Assembly (NCBI RefSeq): GCF_003173035.1
Contig: NZ_QGLE01000006.1
Coordinates: 62,578 to 126,577 of the forward strand
DNA: 64,000 nucleotides
Source of the DNA: Zavarzinia aquatilis
Lineage (GTDB): Bacteria > Pseudomonadota > Alphaproteobacteria > Zavarziniales > Zavarziniaceae
Direction of reading: 5' to 3'
Numbering within the stretch: position 1 is the first letter of the stretch; every line of letters starts with the position of its first letter. Made by a program: the position numbers and the translations under genes. The notes below the pieces were generated by a model. It had not been told where the DNA came from, ran no database searches, and saw nothing but the letters and a program-made list of their open reading frames with translations. Of this stretch, positions 54,768-64,000 are shown piece by piece.

Positions 54768-55922
54768 TCAGCGACCGCCGAGCACGGCGATGTAATCCGT
54801 CACCCAGCGATAGTAGGGCACGCAGGCTTCCTGGCTCTTGCACTTGGAAACCGGGGTGCGCCAGAAGTGGATCTTCTCGAAGTCGTTCAGGCCGTTGGTG
54901 GCGCAGCCCTCGTCGGTCAGCAGCGCATTGCCCTTGCAGGCGGCGAGCACGACCGGCACCGAGCCGAACCAGGCGGCGAGATCGCCCTGCAACTTGGCAT
55001 TCAGCGAATGTTCCATCCACATGTAGGCGCAGTTCGGATGCTCGGCGTCGACATGCATCATGGTGGTGTCAGCCCAGCCGGTGGCGCCTTCGTCCGGAAT
55101 GGTCGAGGCGACGGGCTTTTCCTGGCTCTTCAGCAGGTTGACCTGGAACGGCCAGGACGAGGTGGCGACCACGCCCTCGTTGTTGAAGTCGTCGACCTGC
55201 ACCATCGCATCGTGCCAGTAGCGCGAGACGAGACCATGCTGGACCCGCAGCAGGTCGAGGGCGGCCTTGTACTGGTCCTCGGTCAGCTCGTAGGGGTCCT
55301 TGATGCCGAGTTCGGGCTTGTGCTTCATCAGATAGAGCGCGGCATCGGCGATATAGATCGGGCCGTCGAAGGCCTGCACCCTTCCCTTGTTGGGCTTGCC
55401 GTCCGGCAGGTCCATGGCCTCGAACACCACGCTCCACGACTTCGGCGCTTCCTTGAAGACGTTGGTGTTATACATCAGGACGTTAGAGCCCCACTGGTAG
55501 GGCACGCCGTAATGCTTGCCGTCGACCGTGTGCCAGGGCGCATCGGCGAGGCGCGGATCGACGGTCTTCCAGCTCGGGATCAGCGCGGTGTTGATCTCCT
55601 GCACCTTCTTGCCGGAAATCATGCGCAGCGACGCATCGCCCGACGCGGTGACCAGATCGAAGCCGCCCTCGTTCATCAGGGCGACCATCTCGTCCGAGGT
55701 GCTGGCAGTCTTCACCCGCACCTTGCAGCCGGTTTCCTTCTCGAAGCTCGTGACCCAGTCGTAACCCTTGTCGGTCTCGCCGCGTTCGATATAGCCGGGC
55801 CAGGCGACGATATCGACGAAACCCTCGCCCTTGCCGATCTTGGTCGGCGGCGCGGCGAACGCGGCCCCCGACACCATCCCCAGCACCGCCACCGTACAGG
55901 CGGCAACCACCAGCTTCTTCAT
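54768..55922 (-). CDS. Polyamine-type ABC transporter substrate-binding protein (PotD/YdcS-like)
   Basis: 384 residues from M-K-K-L-V-V-A-A. Signal peptide to about residue 23 (V-S-G-A-A-F-A). Periplasmic binding fold with V-D-I-V-A-W-P-G-Y-I-E-R-G at about 35-47, the Y-I-E-R-G form found in YdcS-like proteins, and Y-G-V-P-Y-Q-W-G-S-N-V-L-M-Y. Paired Cys occur near the end (residues in V-S-K-C-K-S-Q-E-A-C-V-P). First gene of the transporter operon; a palindrome lies 28 bp upstream. The 225-bp divergent region is shared with the aminomutase-like gene. Confidence 0.93.
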   Translation of the reverse strand: MKKLVVAACTVAVLGMVSGAAFAAPPTKIGKGEGFVDIVAWPGYIERGETDKGYDWVTSFEKETGCKVRVKTASTSDEMVALMNEGGFDLVTASGDASLRMISGKKVQEINTALIPSWKTVDPRLADAPWHTVDGKHYGVPYQWGSNVLMYNTNVFKEAPKSWSVVFEAMDLPDGKPNKGRVQAFDGPIYIADAALYLMKHKPELGIKDPYELTEDQYKAALDLLRVQHGLVSRYWHDAMVQVDDFNNEGVVATSSWPFQVNLLKSQEKPVASTIPDEGATGWADTTMMHVDAEHPNCAYMWMEHSLNAKLQGDLAAWFGSVPVVLAACKGNALLTDEGCATNGLNDFEKIHFWRTPVSKCKSQEACVPYYRWVTDYIAVLGGR

Positions 55923-55950
55923 GGCCTCACCCCCGACGCTTCGCGTCTGT

Positions 55951-55967
55951 CTTTCCCGCCGGGAAAG
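55951..55967. promoter_or_regulatory. 17-bp palindrome in the transporter/aminomutase divergent region
   Basis: CTTTCCCG-C-CGGGAAAG-type palindrome: 8-bp perfect arms around one base, 28 bp before the binding-protein ATG and 180 bp before the aminomutase GTG. It looks like a repressor site or a short hairpin in the 5' UTR. Confidence 0.45.
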
Positions 55968-56147
55968 AACGCATCCCGGCACGGTGACCAGTATGAGCCG
56001 AGGTCGGGGGCCGCCGCCAATTCAAAAATGCCGAAACGGAGGTTGAGGGACGTCGAAACTTTTCAGGGGCGGAGACCCGCGCGCAGGGCATTTGCCGTGC
56101 GGCTCTTGCCGGCGTAAAACCCGCGCAGATTTCGGAGACTTCGCTTC

Positions 56148-57277
56148 GTGGCCCAGCCCCTTTCCGCCCTGCCGCCCCGGACCGGCCCCGCCGAACAGGC
56201 GGCGCTGAATGCCGCCTATGGCCGGCTGGCGGCTTCGGCGCATCTTTTGCCGATCAAGGTGACGCGCTTTTATGCCGACAAGCTGGCGGCGGAACTGGCC
56301 GCCCTCGGCCATACCGAAGGGCCGCTGCACCGGGTGGTCTATCCCGACGCGGCCCGTCTCTCCACGCGGGCGCCGGGCGAGGTGGCGGATTTCGTCGACG
56401 ACCGCAGCAACATGAAGACGGCGTCCCGGACCATCGTGCAGAAATACGCCGACCGGGTGCTGTTCCTGGCGACGCCGCTCTGCGCCGCCCATTGCCAATA
56501 TTGCTTCCGTCAGGACGTGCTGACCGAGATGCATGGCGAGGATCCGGCGGACCTCGCCGTCTCTCTCGCCGCCCTCGTCGAGCATGTCACGGCCGACCCC
56601 CGCATCCGCGAGGTGATCCTGTCGGGCGGCGATCCGCTGACCCTGTCGCCCAAAGCACTGGCCCAGGTGCTCGATGCGCTGGGCGCCCTGCCGCAGCTCC
56701 AGTCGATCCGGGTCCATACCCGCTGCGCCGTCTTCGCCCCCGGCTTCTTCGACAAGGGCGACAAGATCGCCCTGCTCGCGCGGCCGCGCGTCCGCGTGGT
56801 CCACCACGTCGTCCACCCTTACGAAATCTGCGGCGAAGTCGGCGATCTTCTCGCCCGGCTGCGGGCGGCGGGGGTGCGGCAGTACAACCAGTTTCCGATC
56901 CTGCGCGGCGTCAACGACGACGCCGGTCTGCTGGCGCTGCATTTGCGCCTCCTCGACGAGGCGGGGGTACGCAACCTGTCGATCTTCGCGCCCGATCCGA
57001 TCAACCATTCGGCGGCCTTCCGCCTGAGCCTCGACCGGCTGTTCGCGATCCACGACCAATTGTCGGCCGATACCCCCAGCTGGATCAACGCGACGGCGCT
57101 GACCTTCGACAGCCCGCAGGGCAAATTCCGGCGCGAGCACCTGGTCGCGCGCGACCGGGCGGCGGGCACCGCCCTGTTCCGTCACCGCGGGCGCGACATC
57201 GCCTATCACGACCTGCCGGCCGCCCTCGATGTGCCGGGCGACCCCGCCACATTGCTGTGGCGGGGCGAGAGCGTGAT

Positions 57278-57281
<4 letters not shown>
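56148..57281 (+). CDS. Lysine 2,3-aminomutase-like radical SAM protein (KamA/EpmB family)
   Basis: 377 residues. Cluster motif [10 protein letters not shown] (C-x3-C-x2-C) near residue 108; V-I-L-S-G-G-D-P-L near 157; a PLP lysine is expected in the C-terminal part. KamA makes beta-lysine from lysine, EpmB does the same for elongation factor P. No epmA is adjacent, so free beta-lysine or another amino acid remains possible. Start is GTG with GGAG 11 nt before it. Its stop overlaps the cysK stop (convergent, 4 bp). Divergent from a polyamine/amino acid-type importer. Confidence 0.87.
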
Positions 57282-58237
<956 letters not shown>

Positions 58238-58260
58238 TGTCGTGTCCTTCCTGGTGGGAC

Positions 58261-58725
58261 TCAGATCGAGAAATCCATGCGCTCGCGGCCTTCCGAATGG
58301 ACCCCGGCGCTTTCGGCGCGGCGGCACAGGTCCTCGACCGTGATCGAATCGAGCTTGGCCATGATGGTGTCGTGCAATTCGCCCCACAGCGGCTGCACCA
58401 CCTTCTTGCCGAGATCGGAGGTCATGGGCGCGCCCTCGCCGCTCTCGTCGTCTTCCGCCGATTCGATGGCGCCGACGACGCGGATGATCTCGCCCACGGT
58501 GATGCGCCGCCGCTCCCGCGCGAGGCGGTAGCCGCCCTTGGGGCCTCGCACGCCCTTCAGCACGCCGGCATGGACCAGCTGCTGCATCACCTGTTCGAGG
58601 TAGCGCTGGGGAATGCCCTGGCGCCGCGTGATCTCCTTCGACTGCACCGGCTCGGGCCGGGCGTTGTAGGCGATGTCGACGACCGCCTCGAGGGCGAACA
58701 GCATTTTGCGCGAAAGGCGTAGCAT
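58261..58725 (-). CDS. Rrf2-family regulator without cluster cysteines (CymR-like)
   Basis: 154 residues. Winged helix at about 1-70 ([19 protein letters not shown], with [11 protein letters not shown] and [11 protein letters not shown]). The region where IscR has three Fe-S cysteines (about 90-105) reads E-D-D-E-S-G-E-G-A and has none; the only Cys is near residue 136 (E-D-L-C-R-R-A). CymR of Bacillus, also cysteine-free there, uses CysK as its corepressor. Placement directly upstream of cysK supports a cysteine-metabolism role. Its ATG overlaps the coaBC stop by one base. Confidence 0.88.
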   Translation of the reverse strand: MLRLSRKMLFALEAVVDIAYNARPEPVQSKEITRRQGIPQRYLEQVMQQLVHAGVLKGVRGPKGGYRLARERRRITVGEIIRVVGAIESAEDDESGEGAPMTSDLGKKVVQPLWGELHDTIMAKLDSITVEDLCRRAESAGVHSEGRERMDFSI

Positions 58726-59945
58726 CAGATGTTCCGTTCCTTCACGGTTTCGGCGATGCGCCGCGCAAGGCGCGTCGCGACTTCGGTCTTGGCGAGGCGG
58801 GGCCAGCTCTCGACCCCCCCGGCGGTGACGATATGGATCGCATTGTCGGCCGCGCCCATCACGCCGCCGTCGGGGCCGCTGCCCACGTCATTGGCGATGA
58901 TCCAGTCGCAGCCCTTGCGGGCCAGCTTGGCCCTGGCGTGGTCGACCACCTTCTCGGTCTCGGCGGCGAAGCCGACGACGAGCGGCGGGCGGCGGGCGCC
59001 GGGCTTCGAGACGGTGGCGAGAATGTCCGGGTTCTCGACGAAGGCGAGGGCGGGCACCTGGCCGCTGCCGTCCTTCTTGATCTTCTGGTCGGCCTCGCCC
59101 GCCACCCGCCAGTCGGCGACGGCGGCGGCGCAGACGACGATATCGGCCGGCAGGGCGGCATCGACCGCGGCGGCCATCTGGCGCGCGGTCTCGACATGGC
59201 GGGTCTCGACCCCCGCCGGGTCCGCCAGGGTGACGGGACCGGACACCAGCGTCACCCGCGCGCCGAGGCCGGCGAGGGCGGCGGCGATGGCATGGCCCTG
59301 CTGCCCGGACGAACGGTTGGCGATATAGCGCACCGGGTCGATCGGCTCGTGGGTGGGGCCGGAGGTCACGACCACATGCTTGCCCAGCAGCGGCCGGTCG
59401 CCCCGGGTCGCATAGAAATCCTCGATGCGGTCGAGGATCGCCGCCGGCTCCGCCAGGCGGCCGGGGCCATATTCGCCGCAGGCCATGTCGCCATCGTCCG
59501 GGCCGACGATCAGGATGCCATCGGCCAGCAGGCGGGCGTGGTTGCGGCGGGTCGCCTTGTGGGTCCACATGCGGACGTTCATCGCGGGCGCGATCAGCAC
59601 CGGCTTGTCGGTGGCGAGCAGCGCGGTCGAGGCGAGGTCGTCGGCGAGGCCATTCGCCATCTTGGCCATCAGGTCGGCGGTCGCGGGACAGACCACGATC
59701 AGATCGGCGTCGCGGCTCAGCTGGATGTGGCCCATGTCCGCCTCGTCGGTCAGCGAGAACAGGTCGGTATAGACCTTGTCGCCGGTCAGGGCGGCGACCG
59801 ACAGCGGGGTGACGAATTCCTGCGCGGCCCGGGTCAGGATGGCCCGCGTGGCGATGCCTTTGCGGGCCAGCAGCCGGATCAGCTCCAGCGCCTTGTAGGC
59901 GGCGATGCCGCCACCGATGACCAGAAGGATTCGCTTGTCGGCCAT
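58725..59945 (-). CDS. coaBC: Bifunctional CoaBC (phosphopantothenoylcysteine decarboxylase / synthetase)
   Basis: 406 residues. Flavoprotein CoaC part at about 1-190: G-G-G-I-A-A-Y-K, the catalytic His in [18 protein letters not shown] and P-A-M-N-V-R-M-W. CoaB part from about 190: [21 protein letters not shown]. Together they make 4'-phosphopantetheine for coenzyme A. ATG at 59943-59945 chosen from the family M-A-D-K-R-I-L-L-V; an ATG five codons upstream is possible. Cysteine is its substrate, which makes coupling to the Rrf2-cysK genes sensible. Confidence 0.96.
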   Translation of the reverse strand: MADKRILLVIGGGIAAYKALELIRLLARKGIATRAILTRAAQEFVTPLSVAALTGDKVYTDLFSLTDEADMGHIQLSRDADLIVVCPATADLMAKMANGLADDLASTALLATDKPVLIAPAMNVRMWTHKATRRNHARLLADGILIVGPDDGDMACGEYGPGRLAEPAAILDRIEDFYATRGDRPLLGKHVVVTSGPTHEPIDPVRYIANRSSGQQGHAIAAALAGLGARVTLVSGPVTLADPAGVETRHVETARQMAAAVDAALPADIVVCAAAVADWRVAGEADQKIKKDGSGQVPALAFVENPDILATVSKPGARRPPLVVGFAAETEKVVDHARAKLARKGCDWIIANDVGSGPDGGVMGAADNAIHIVTAGGVESWPRLAKTEVATRLARRIAETVKERNI

Positions 59946-60082
59946 GCACCTGCCCGCCACCGGATGAGGATTAGCGTTTTATACGGCTATTTGGTGGACT
60001 TCAATAGAAATGCCGCATTCTGCCCGGGTTTGACGGCGGCGCGTTCTTGCCCTAGATCGAATGGAGAATCGGGGAGAGGGAC

Positions 60083-60670
60083 ATGCAACCGACGACCGCC
60101 AGTGCCATCAAAGCCGGGGCCACCATCGCCGGGATGCTTGTCGTCACGGTCCTCCTGTCGGCCTGCGGCACGCCGACCTCCCCCACGGCCCAGCCGCCCC
60201 ATGCCCTGACCGCGCTGTCCAGCGGCTGGCAGGTCGGCGCCAGCGAGATGCGCGACGGCGAAGGGCGCAGCTTCACCGTCTGCACGCTGCAGCGCGCGGG
60301 CGATGGCGGCAGCCGGTTCTGGATCGCCACGACCTCGGCGACGATCACCAGGGATCTTTATGTCGGTGTCCGCTCGGCATCGCTGCCGGCGGTCGAGGGG
60401 CGCGCGGCGCGCAAACCCGGCCTCGTCATCGACGGCACCGCCTTCCGGCCGCAGCGGGCGCAGCAGGCGGGGGATTCCCTGTCGATGGTGATCCCCGGTG
60501 CCGAAGCGGAGGCTTTCCTGCAGGCTTTCGCCAAGGGTTACAATCTCGAGGTGACGGCCGAAGACCTGCCGGGCTTTTCCTTCCCGGTCAGCCTCGTCGG
60601 CACCGCCAACGGCCGCCGCGAATGGCAGAAATGCATCGAGACCGAGCTGAAGCCGCCGGCTAACGGCTGA
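60083..60670 (+). CDS. Putative lipoprotein of unknown function
   Basis: 195 residues. N-terminal helix ending in the lipobox L-L-S-A-C-G-T (Cys at about 28), so a lipid-anchored envelope protein. The mature part, W-Q-V-G-A-S-E-M-R-D-G-E-G-R-S-F-T-V-C-T-L and a C-terminal W-Q-K-C-I-E-T, has two cysteines that may pair. I do not recognise a named family. It lies between divergent coaBC and convergent ubiB, overlapping the end of ubiB by 11 bp. Confidence 0.78.
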   Translation: MQPTTASAIKAGATIAGMLVVTVLLSACGTPTSPTAQPPHALTALSSGWQVGASEMRDGEGRSFTVCTLQRAGDGGSRFWIATTSATITRDLYVGVRSASLPAVEGRAARKPGLVIDGTAFRPQRAQQAGDSLSMVIPGAEAEAFLQAFAKGYNLEVTAEDLPGFSFPVSLVGTANGRREWQKCIETELKPPANG

Positions 60671-62222
60671 CGGCCAGCACGACGACGGCGACGGCGAGGG
60701 CGATCACCGCCCACCACAGGCGGCGCTGGGTCTTGGCCTGGCCTTCCGCGATGGCGCGGGCGGTTTCCGGGTGCAGGCGCAGGCCGTTTTCCGTGATCTG
60801 GGCGCCGAACCGCTCGAATTTCTCGATGATGCCGGGCAGGCGCCGCGCCATGCCCGCCGCGCCCTCGGCGGCGTCGAGCAGCCGGTGCTCGGGCGAGAAG
60901 GTCGAGACCAGCCACTTCTCGACCACCGGGCGCGAGACTTCCCAGATATTCATGTCGGGATCGAGGCCGCCGCACACCCCCTCCACGACGACCATGGTCT
61001 TCTGCAGGAGGAGGAGATCCGGCTGGGTCTCCATGGCGAAGGTCTCGGTGATCATGAACAGCTGCTGCAGCAGGCGGGCGATGGAAATCTCCCGCGTCGG
61101 GCGGCCCAGGATCGGCTCGCCGATGGAGCGCAGGGCCTGCGCGAACAGCTCGACCGATTTGCCCGGCGGCAGGATGCCGGCCTCGGCATGGACCCGGGCG
61201 ACCCGCAGGTAATCGGCGGTGATGAAGCCGATCAGGGTTTCCGCCATGAAACGGCGCATCGGCCGCGACAGCCGGCCCATGATGCCGAAGTCGATGACGA
61301 CGATGGTGCCGTCGTCGGCGACGAAGAGATTGCCCTGGTGCAGGTCGGCGTGGAAGAAGCCCCGCCCCAGCGCCTGGTCGAGGAAGCTCTGCATCAGCCG
61401 GCTGGCCAGCAGCCGGGGATCGCGGCCGTCGGCGATCAGTTTCGCGCGGTCGCCGATGGGCGTGCCCTGCACCCGGTCGACGGTCAGCACCCGGCGGGCG
61501 GTGCGGCTCCAGTCGACCGTGGGGGCAGTCACGCCGCCCTGCTTGTCGAGATTGAGCGCGATCTCCGAGGCGGCGGCGGCTTCGAGCCGCAGATCCATCT
61601 CGAGGAAGGACACTTCGGCCAGGGTGCGCACCACCTCGCGCGGGCGCAGGCGCTTCAGCGGCGGCAGCCATTTCTCGCCAAGCTCCGCCGCCCAGGCAAG
61701 GGCATCGAGATCGCGGCGAAAGGCGGGTTCGATCCCCGGGCGCAGCACCTTTACCGCGACCTGCCGGCCCTCGCGCGTCACCGCGAAATGAACCTGCGCG
61801 ATCGAGGCGGCGGCGACCGGTTCCTCGTCGATGGACAGGAACAGCTCGTCCATCGGATGCATCAATTCATGCTCGATGATGCGCCTCGCCTCCGCCGCCG
61901 GGAAGGGCGGTACCCGGTCCTGCAACTGGGCGAGGGCGCGGGCGACCGGCTCGCCGACGAGGTCGGGGCGGGCGGCGAGACTCTGTCCCAGCTTGATATA
62001 GGTCGGGCCGAGGCTGCCGAGGGCGAGGGCCAGCCGCTCGCCCTGGCTCTTGCCTTCGAGGGCGGCGCGGCGCGGGCGCAGCTGGATCGCCATCGCCCGC
62101 CGGCCGAGGCGGGCCAGCAGGGGCAATTCCTCGGTCAGCTCGGCCGGGAACAGCGCGTCATGAACCGCCAGCCGCCGCGCGACGCGAAAGAGACGCAGGG
62201 CATGGCGAAGCGCGCGGAACAT
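60660..62222 (-). CDS. ubiB: Ubiquinone biosynthesis ATPase/kinase-like UbiB
   Basis: 520 residues, the ABC1/ADCK/UbiB atypical kinase family. K-L-G-Q motif in Y-I-K-L-G-Q-S-L-A-A-R-P-D (about 74-86), Ala-rich loop A-A-S-I-A-Q-V-H, V-A-V-K-V-L-R-P, H-A-D-L-H-Q-G-N-L and V-V-I-D-F-G-I-M-G. One membrane segment at the C-terminus (L-W-W-A-V-I-A-L-A-V-A-V-V-V-L-A). It helps extract or present quinone precursors to the Ubi enzymes. It follows ubiE by 12 bp. Confidence 0.96.
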   Translation of the reverse strand: MFRALRHALRLFRVARRLAVHDALFPAELTEELPLLARLGRRAMAIQLRPRRAALEGKSQGERLALALGSLGPTYIKLGQSLAARPDLVGEPVARALAQLQDRVPPFPAAEARRIIEHELMHPMDELFLSIDEEPVAAASIAQVHFAVTREGRQVAVKVLRPGIEPAFRRDLDALAWAAELGEKWLPPLKRLRPREVVRTLAEVSFLEMDLRLEAAAASEIALNLDKQGGVTAPTVDWSRTARRVLTVDRVQGTPIGDRAKLIADGRDPRLLASRLMQSFLDQALGRGFFHADLHQGNLFVADDGTIVVIDFGIMGRLSRPMRRFMAETLIGFITADYLRVARVHAEAGILPPGKSVELFAQALRSIGEPILGRPTREISIARLLQQLFMITETFAMETQPDLLLLQKTMVVVEGVCGGLDPDMNIWEVSRPVVEKWLVSTFSPEHRLLDAAEGAAGMARRLPGIIEKFERFGAQITENGLRLHPETARAIAEGQAKTQRRLWWAVIALAVAVVVLAVSR

Positions 62223-62234
62223 GGAGGGCGGACC

Positions 62235-63005
62235 TTAAAGGCGCCAGCCGGAATGGATGGCGGCGACCCCGGCGGTCAGATTGCGGACCTGCACCTGCTC
62301 GAAGCCGGCGGTGCGCAACATGCCGGCGAATGTCTCCTGATCCGGGAACTTGCGGATGCTCTCGACCAGATAGCGATAGGCGTCGGCATTGCCGGCGACC
62401 ATGCTGCCGATGCGCGGGATCACGCGGAAGGAATATTCCTCGTAGATCTTGTCGAGGCCGGGCACCACGACCTTGGAGAATTCGAGGCACATGAAACGCC
62501 CGCCCGGCTTCAGCACCCGGCGCATTTCCTTCAGCGCCTCGGGGATGCGGGTGACGTTGCGGATGCCGAAGGCGATGGTGACGTAATCGAATGTCCGGTC
62601 CTTGAAGGCCAGCTTCTCGGCGTCGCCCACGGTCCAGTCGAGGGCGAGGCGCCCCTGGTCGAGGGCGCGGTCGCGCCCGACCATGATCATCTCGGCGTTG
62701 ATGTCGGCGACGGTGACATGGGCCCCCGCCCCCGCCTTGTCGAGGAAGCGGAAGGCGATGTCGCCGGTGCCGCCCGCGACATCGAGCAGATGGCTGCCCG
62801 GCCCGGGGTTCAGCCAGTCGATCATCGCCGTCTTCCACAGGCGGTGCACGCCGCCCGACATGAAGTCGTTCATGACGTCGTAGCGTTTGGCGACCGCGTC
62901 GAAGACGCCGCGCACCCGGCGCGCCTTGTCGTTTTCGGCGACGGTCTCGAAACCGAAATGGGTGACCTTCTCGGCGGAATCGTTGGCGGGGATGTCCTGG
63001 CTCAT
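62235..63005 (-). CDS. ubiE: Ubiquinone/menaquinone C-methyltransferase UbiE
   Basis: 256 residues. SAM-binding [13 protein letters not shown] at about 73-85, F-V-type motifs [13 protein letters not shown] and the C-terminal A-I-H-S-G-W-R. It methylates the quinone ring. M-S-Q-D-I-P-A-N-D is the start used; the frame is open far upstream but overlaps the LuxR gene, with no family match. First gene of ubiE-ubiB. The fpg/mutM gene often found upstream in related genomes is not here. Confidence 0.96.
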   Translation of the reverse strand: MSQDIPANDSAEKVTHFGFETVAENDKARRVRGVFDAVAKRYDVMNDFMSGGVHRLWKTAMIDWLNPGPGSHLLDVAGGTGDIAFRFLDKAGAGAHVTVADINAEMIMVGRDRALDQGRLALDWTVGDAEKLAFKDRTFDYVTIAFGIRNVTRIPEALKEMRRVLKPGGRFMCLEFSKVVVPGLDKIYEEYSFRVIPRIGSMVAGNADAYRYLVESIRKFPDQETFAGMLRTAGFEQVQVRNLTAGVAAIHSGWRL

Positions 63006-63133
63006 GGCGCGACACCATAGCGCCGCGTCAGGGCCTTCGCCAGTCTCGCGGAATGTCGCGCCGCGGCGGCGCCTGTGGCTTTGATGATGGCGGCCCCTGA
63101 CGGCAAGCCGGCTCCACCTTGCCGGAAGCCGCG

Positions 63134-64000
63134 CTAACGGCCACCGAAGGACAGGACGAGGCGCACCAGGTCCTGTTGGCGCGAACAGCCGGTCTTCTGG
63201 AAAACCGCCTTCAGCTGGCTGCGAATGGTCTCCCGGCCGACGTTGCGGTCCAGCGCGATCCGGTCGATGGAACGGCCCTCGGCCATTCCCCGCAGGACAT
63301 CGGCTTCGCCCGCGGTGAGGCGGTACAGGCGCGCCATGGCCTCGATGCTCGGGAGATGGCGGCTGTCCGCGTCGCCGGGTCCGGGAGAGGCGTCGATCAG
63401 CAGGATCGCGGTCGGCCCCTGGAAATAGAGCGACAGTGCATCGCTGGCGATACGCACGATCGCCACGCGAAAGGACTGTCCCGCATGGGTGAAGCGGCCG
63501 GCATAGGATCGGGGACCGCCGGGGCTCCAGCTCAGCAGCGACTTCAGCGCCGCCGCGATCCCGTCGTCGGCGATGCGCAACGCGCCGCCGAGATCGGTGC
63601 CGATACCCCCGCCGGTGGCGAGAAGCCGCGCCGCCGAAGCCGAGGCACGGCGAATCCTCAGCCGGTCGTCGACGACGATGGCGCTCACCCCCAGTTCGTC
63701 GAGGGCGAGATTGGTCGCCGCGCCTTGCAGGTCCGGTCCCTGCCCCTCGCGATAGGCCCGCTTGGCCCGCAGCAGATGGGGGGCGAGGCGGGTCAGGAGC
63801 CGCGCGTGCTCCATGTTCGCGTCGAGGTCGAGACGCGGCGTCACCACGCTCAGCAGAAAGAGCCGGCCTTCCGTCCGCTCGATCGAAATTCCCGTGCCGG
63901 TCTCGACGCCGATCGAGCGCAGCCACTCCCCGTGAAAGCGGGTTCGCAGCAAATCTTCCCGGGGGTACATCTGCTCCATGATGCAGCCGAGCCCCACCGG
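63134..64000 (-). CDS. LuxR-type helix-turn-helix regulator, 5' end outside window
   Basis: At least 288 residues are visible. C-terminal LuxR domain at the last 65 residues: [24 protein letters not shown] and [22 protein letters not shown]-like central part precedes it ([17 protein letters not shown]). The frame runs open off the right edge, so I treat it as incomplete, although a GTG or ATG near the edge could serve as a start. Target and signal are unknown. It is read toward ubiE with a 128-bp gap. Confidence 0.85.
   Translation of the reverse strand, partial: PVGLGCIMEQMYPREDLLRTRFHGEWLRSIGVETGTGISIERTEGRLFLLSVVTPRLDLDANMEHARLLTRLAPHLLRAKRAYREGQGPDLQGAATNLALDELGVSAIVVDDRLRIRRASASAARLLATGGGIGTDLGGALRIADDGIAAALKSLLSWSPGGPRSYAGRFTHAGQSFRVAIVRIASDALSLYFQGPTAILLIDASPGPGDADSRHLPSIEAMARLYRLTAGEADVLRGMAEGRSIDRIALDRNVGRETIRSQLKAVFQKTGCSRQQDLVRLVLSFGGR

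Noticed and set aside
58261-58725. Annotation as IscR.
   Set aside because: The cluster-binding cysteines are missing and no isc or suf genes follow.

Overview
The window is a high-GC, gene-dense chromosomal stretch of an alphaproteobacterium. The evidence is the his cluster order hisB-(DUF2628)-hisH-hisA-hisF-hisE-HIT, the divergent grpE-hrcA / rph-rdgB-hemW block, the urtABCDE-ureDABC cluster and the coaBC/ubiB/ubiE neighbourhood. A member of the Rhodospirillales or a relative such as Zavarzinia is my guess, not something the sequence proves. No rRNA, tRNA, CRISPR array, intact insertion sequence or prophage was seen.

Layout. 1-3735: histidine operon on the minus strand, with a DUF2628 membrane protein inside it and a HIT protein at the edge. 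3811-4948: two tandem BrnT/BrnA toxin-antitoxin pairs with matching operators. 5011-9092: dapB, dnaJ, dnaK. 9262-13656: a TfoX-like protein and a DUF2946/PepSY/TonB-receptor metal-uptake operon. 13786-15412: grpE-hrcA. 15575-17532: an insertion-like segment carrying a small ORF, a CopG/ParE pair with a frameshifted toxin and a TAXI solute-binding protein, with a 53-bp direct repeat around the last. 17597-20192: rph-rdgB-hemW. 20316-24734: a MotB-like / ExbB-like / polyproline OmpA trio and an inositol monophosphatase. 24927-28297: a membrane protein, an AmpG-like transporter and OlsB. 28452-36675: sodB, an HpnW-like oxidoreductase, a prohibitin-like protein and a 1,728-residue alpha-2-macroglobulin. 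36903-39400: an EF-hand protein, an acyl-CoA ligase and a 50-residue protein. 39410-48375: urease and the urea ABC transporter. 48696-49742: ohr/ohrR. 49829-51820: a two-domain fatty acyl-CoA reductase. 51941-55922: a polyamine-type ABC transporter, divergent from a lysine 2,3-aminomutase-like gene. 57278-63005: cysK, an Rrf2 regulator, coaBC, a lipoprotein, ubiB, ubiE. The right edge cuts a LuxR-type regulator.

How the parts work together. The urea transporter delivers urea to the urease encoded downstream, probably under RpoN control because a well-spaced -24/-12 promoter precedes urtA. The nickel-insertion genes ureE, ureF and ureG are not in the window. The Rrf2 regulator and cysK look like a cysteine-synthesis regulatory pair. 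OhrR, Ohr and SodB handle oxidative stress. Dispersed palindromic elements of three kinds lie between genes, and one reaches into the 5' end of hemW.

Starts were chosen from family alignment in memory, visible Shine-Dalgarno spacing and overlaps with upstream stops; no database search was run.
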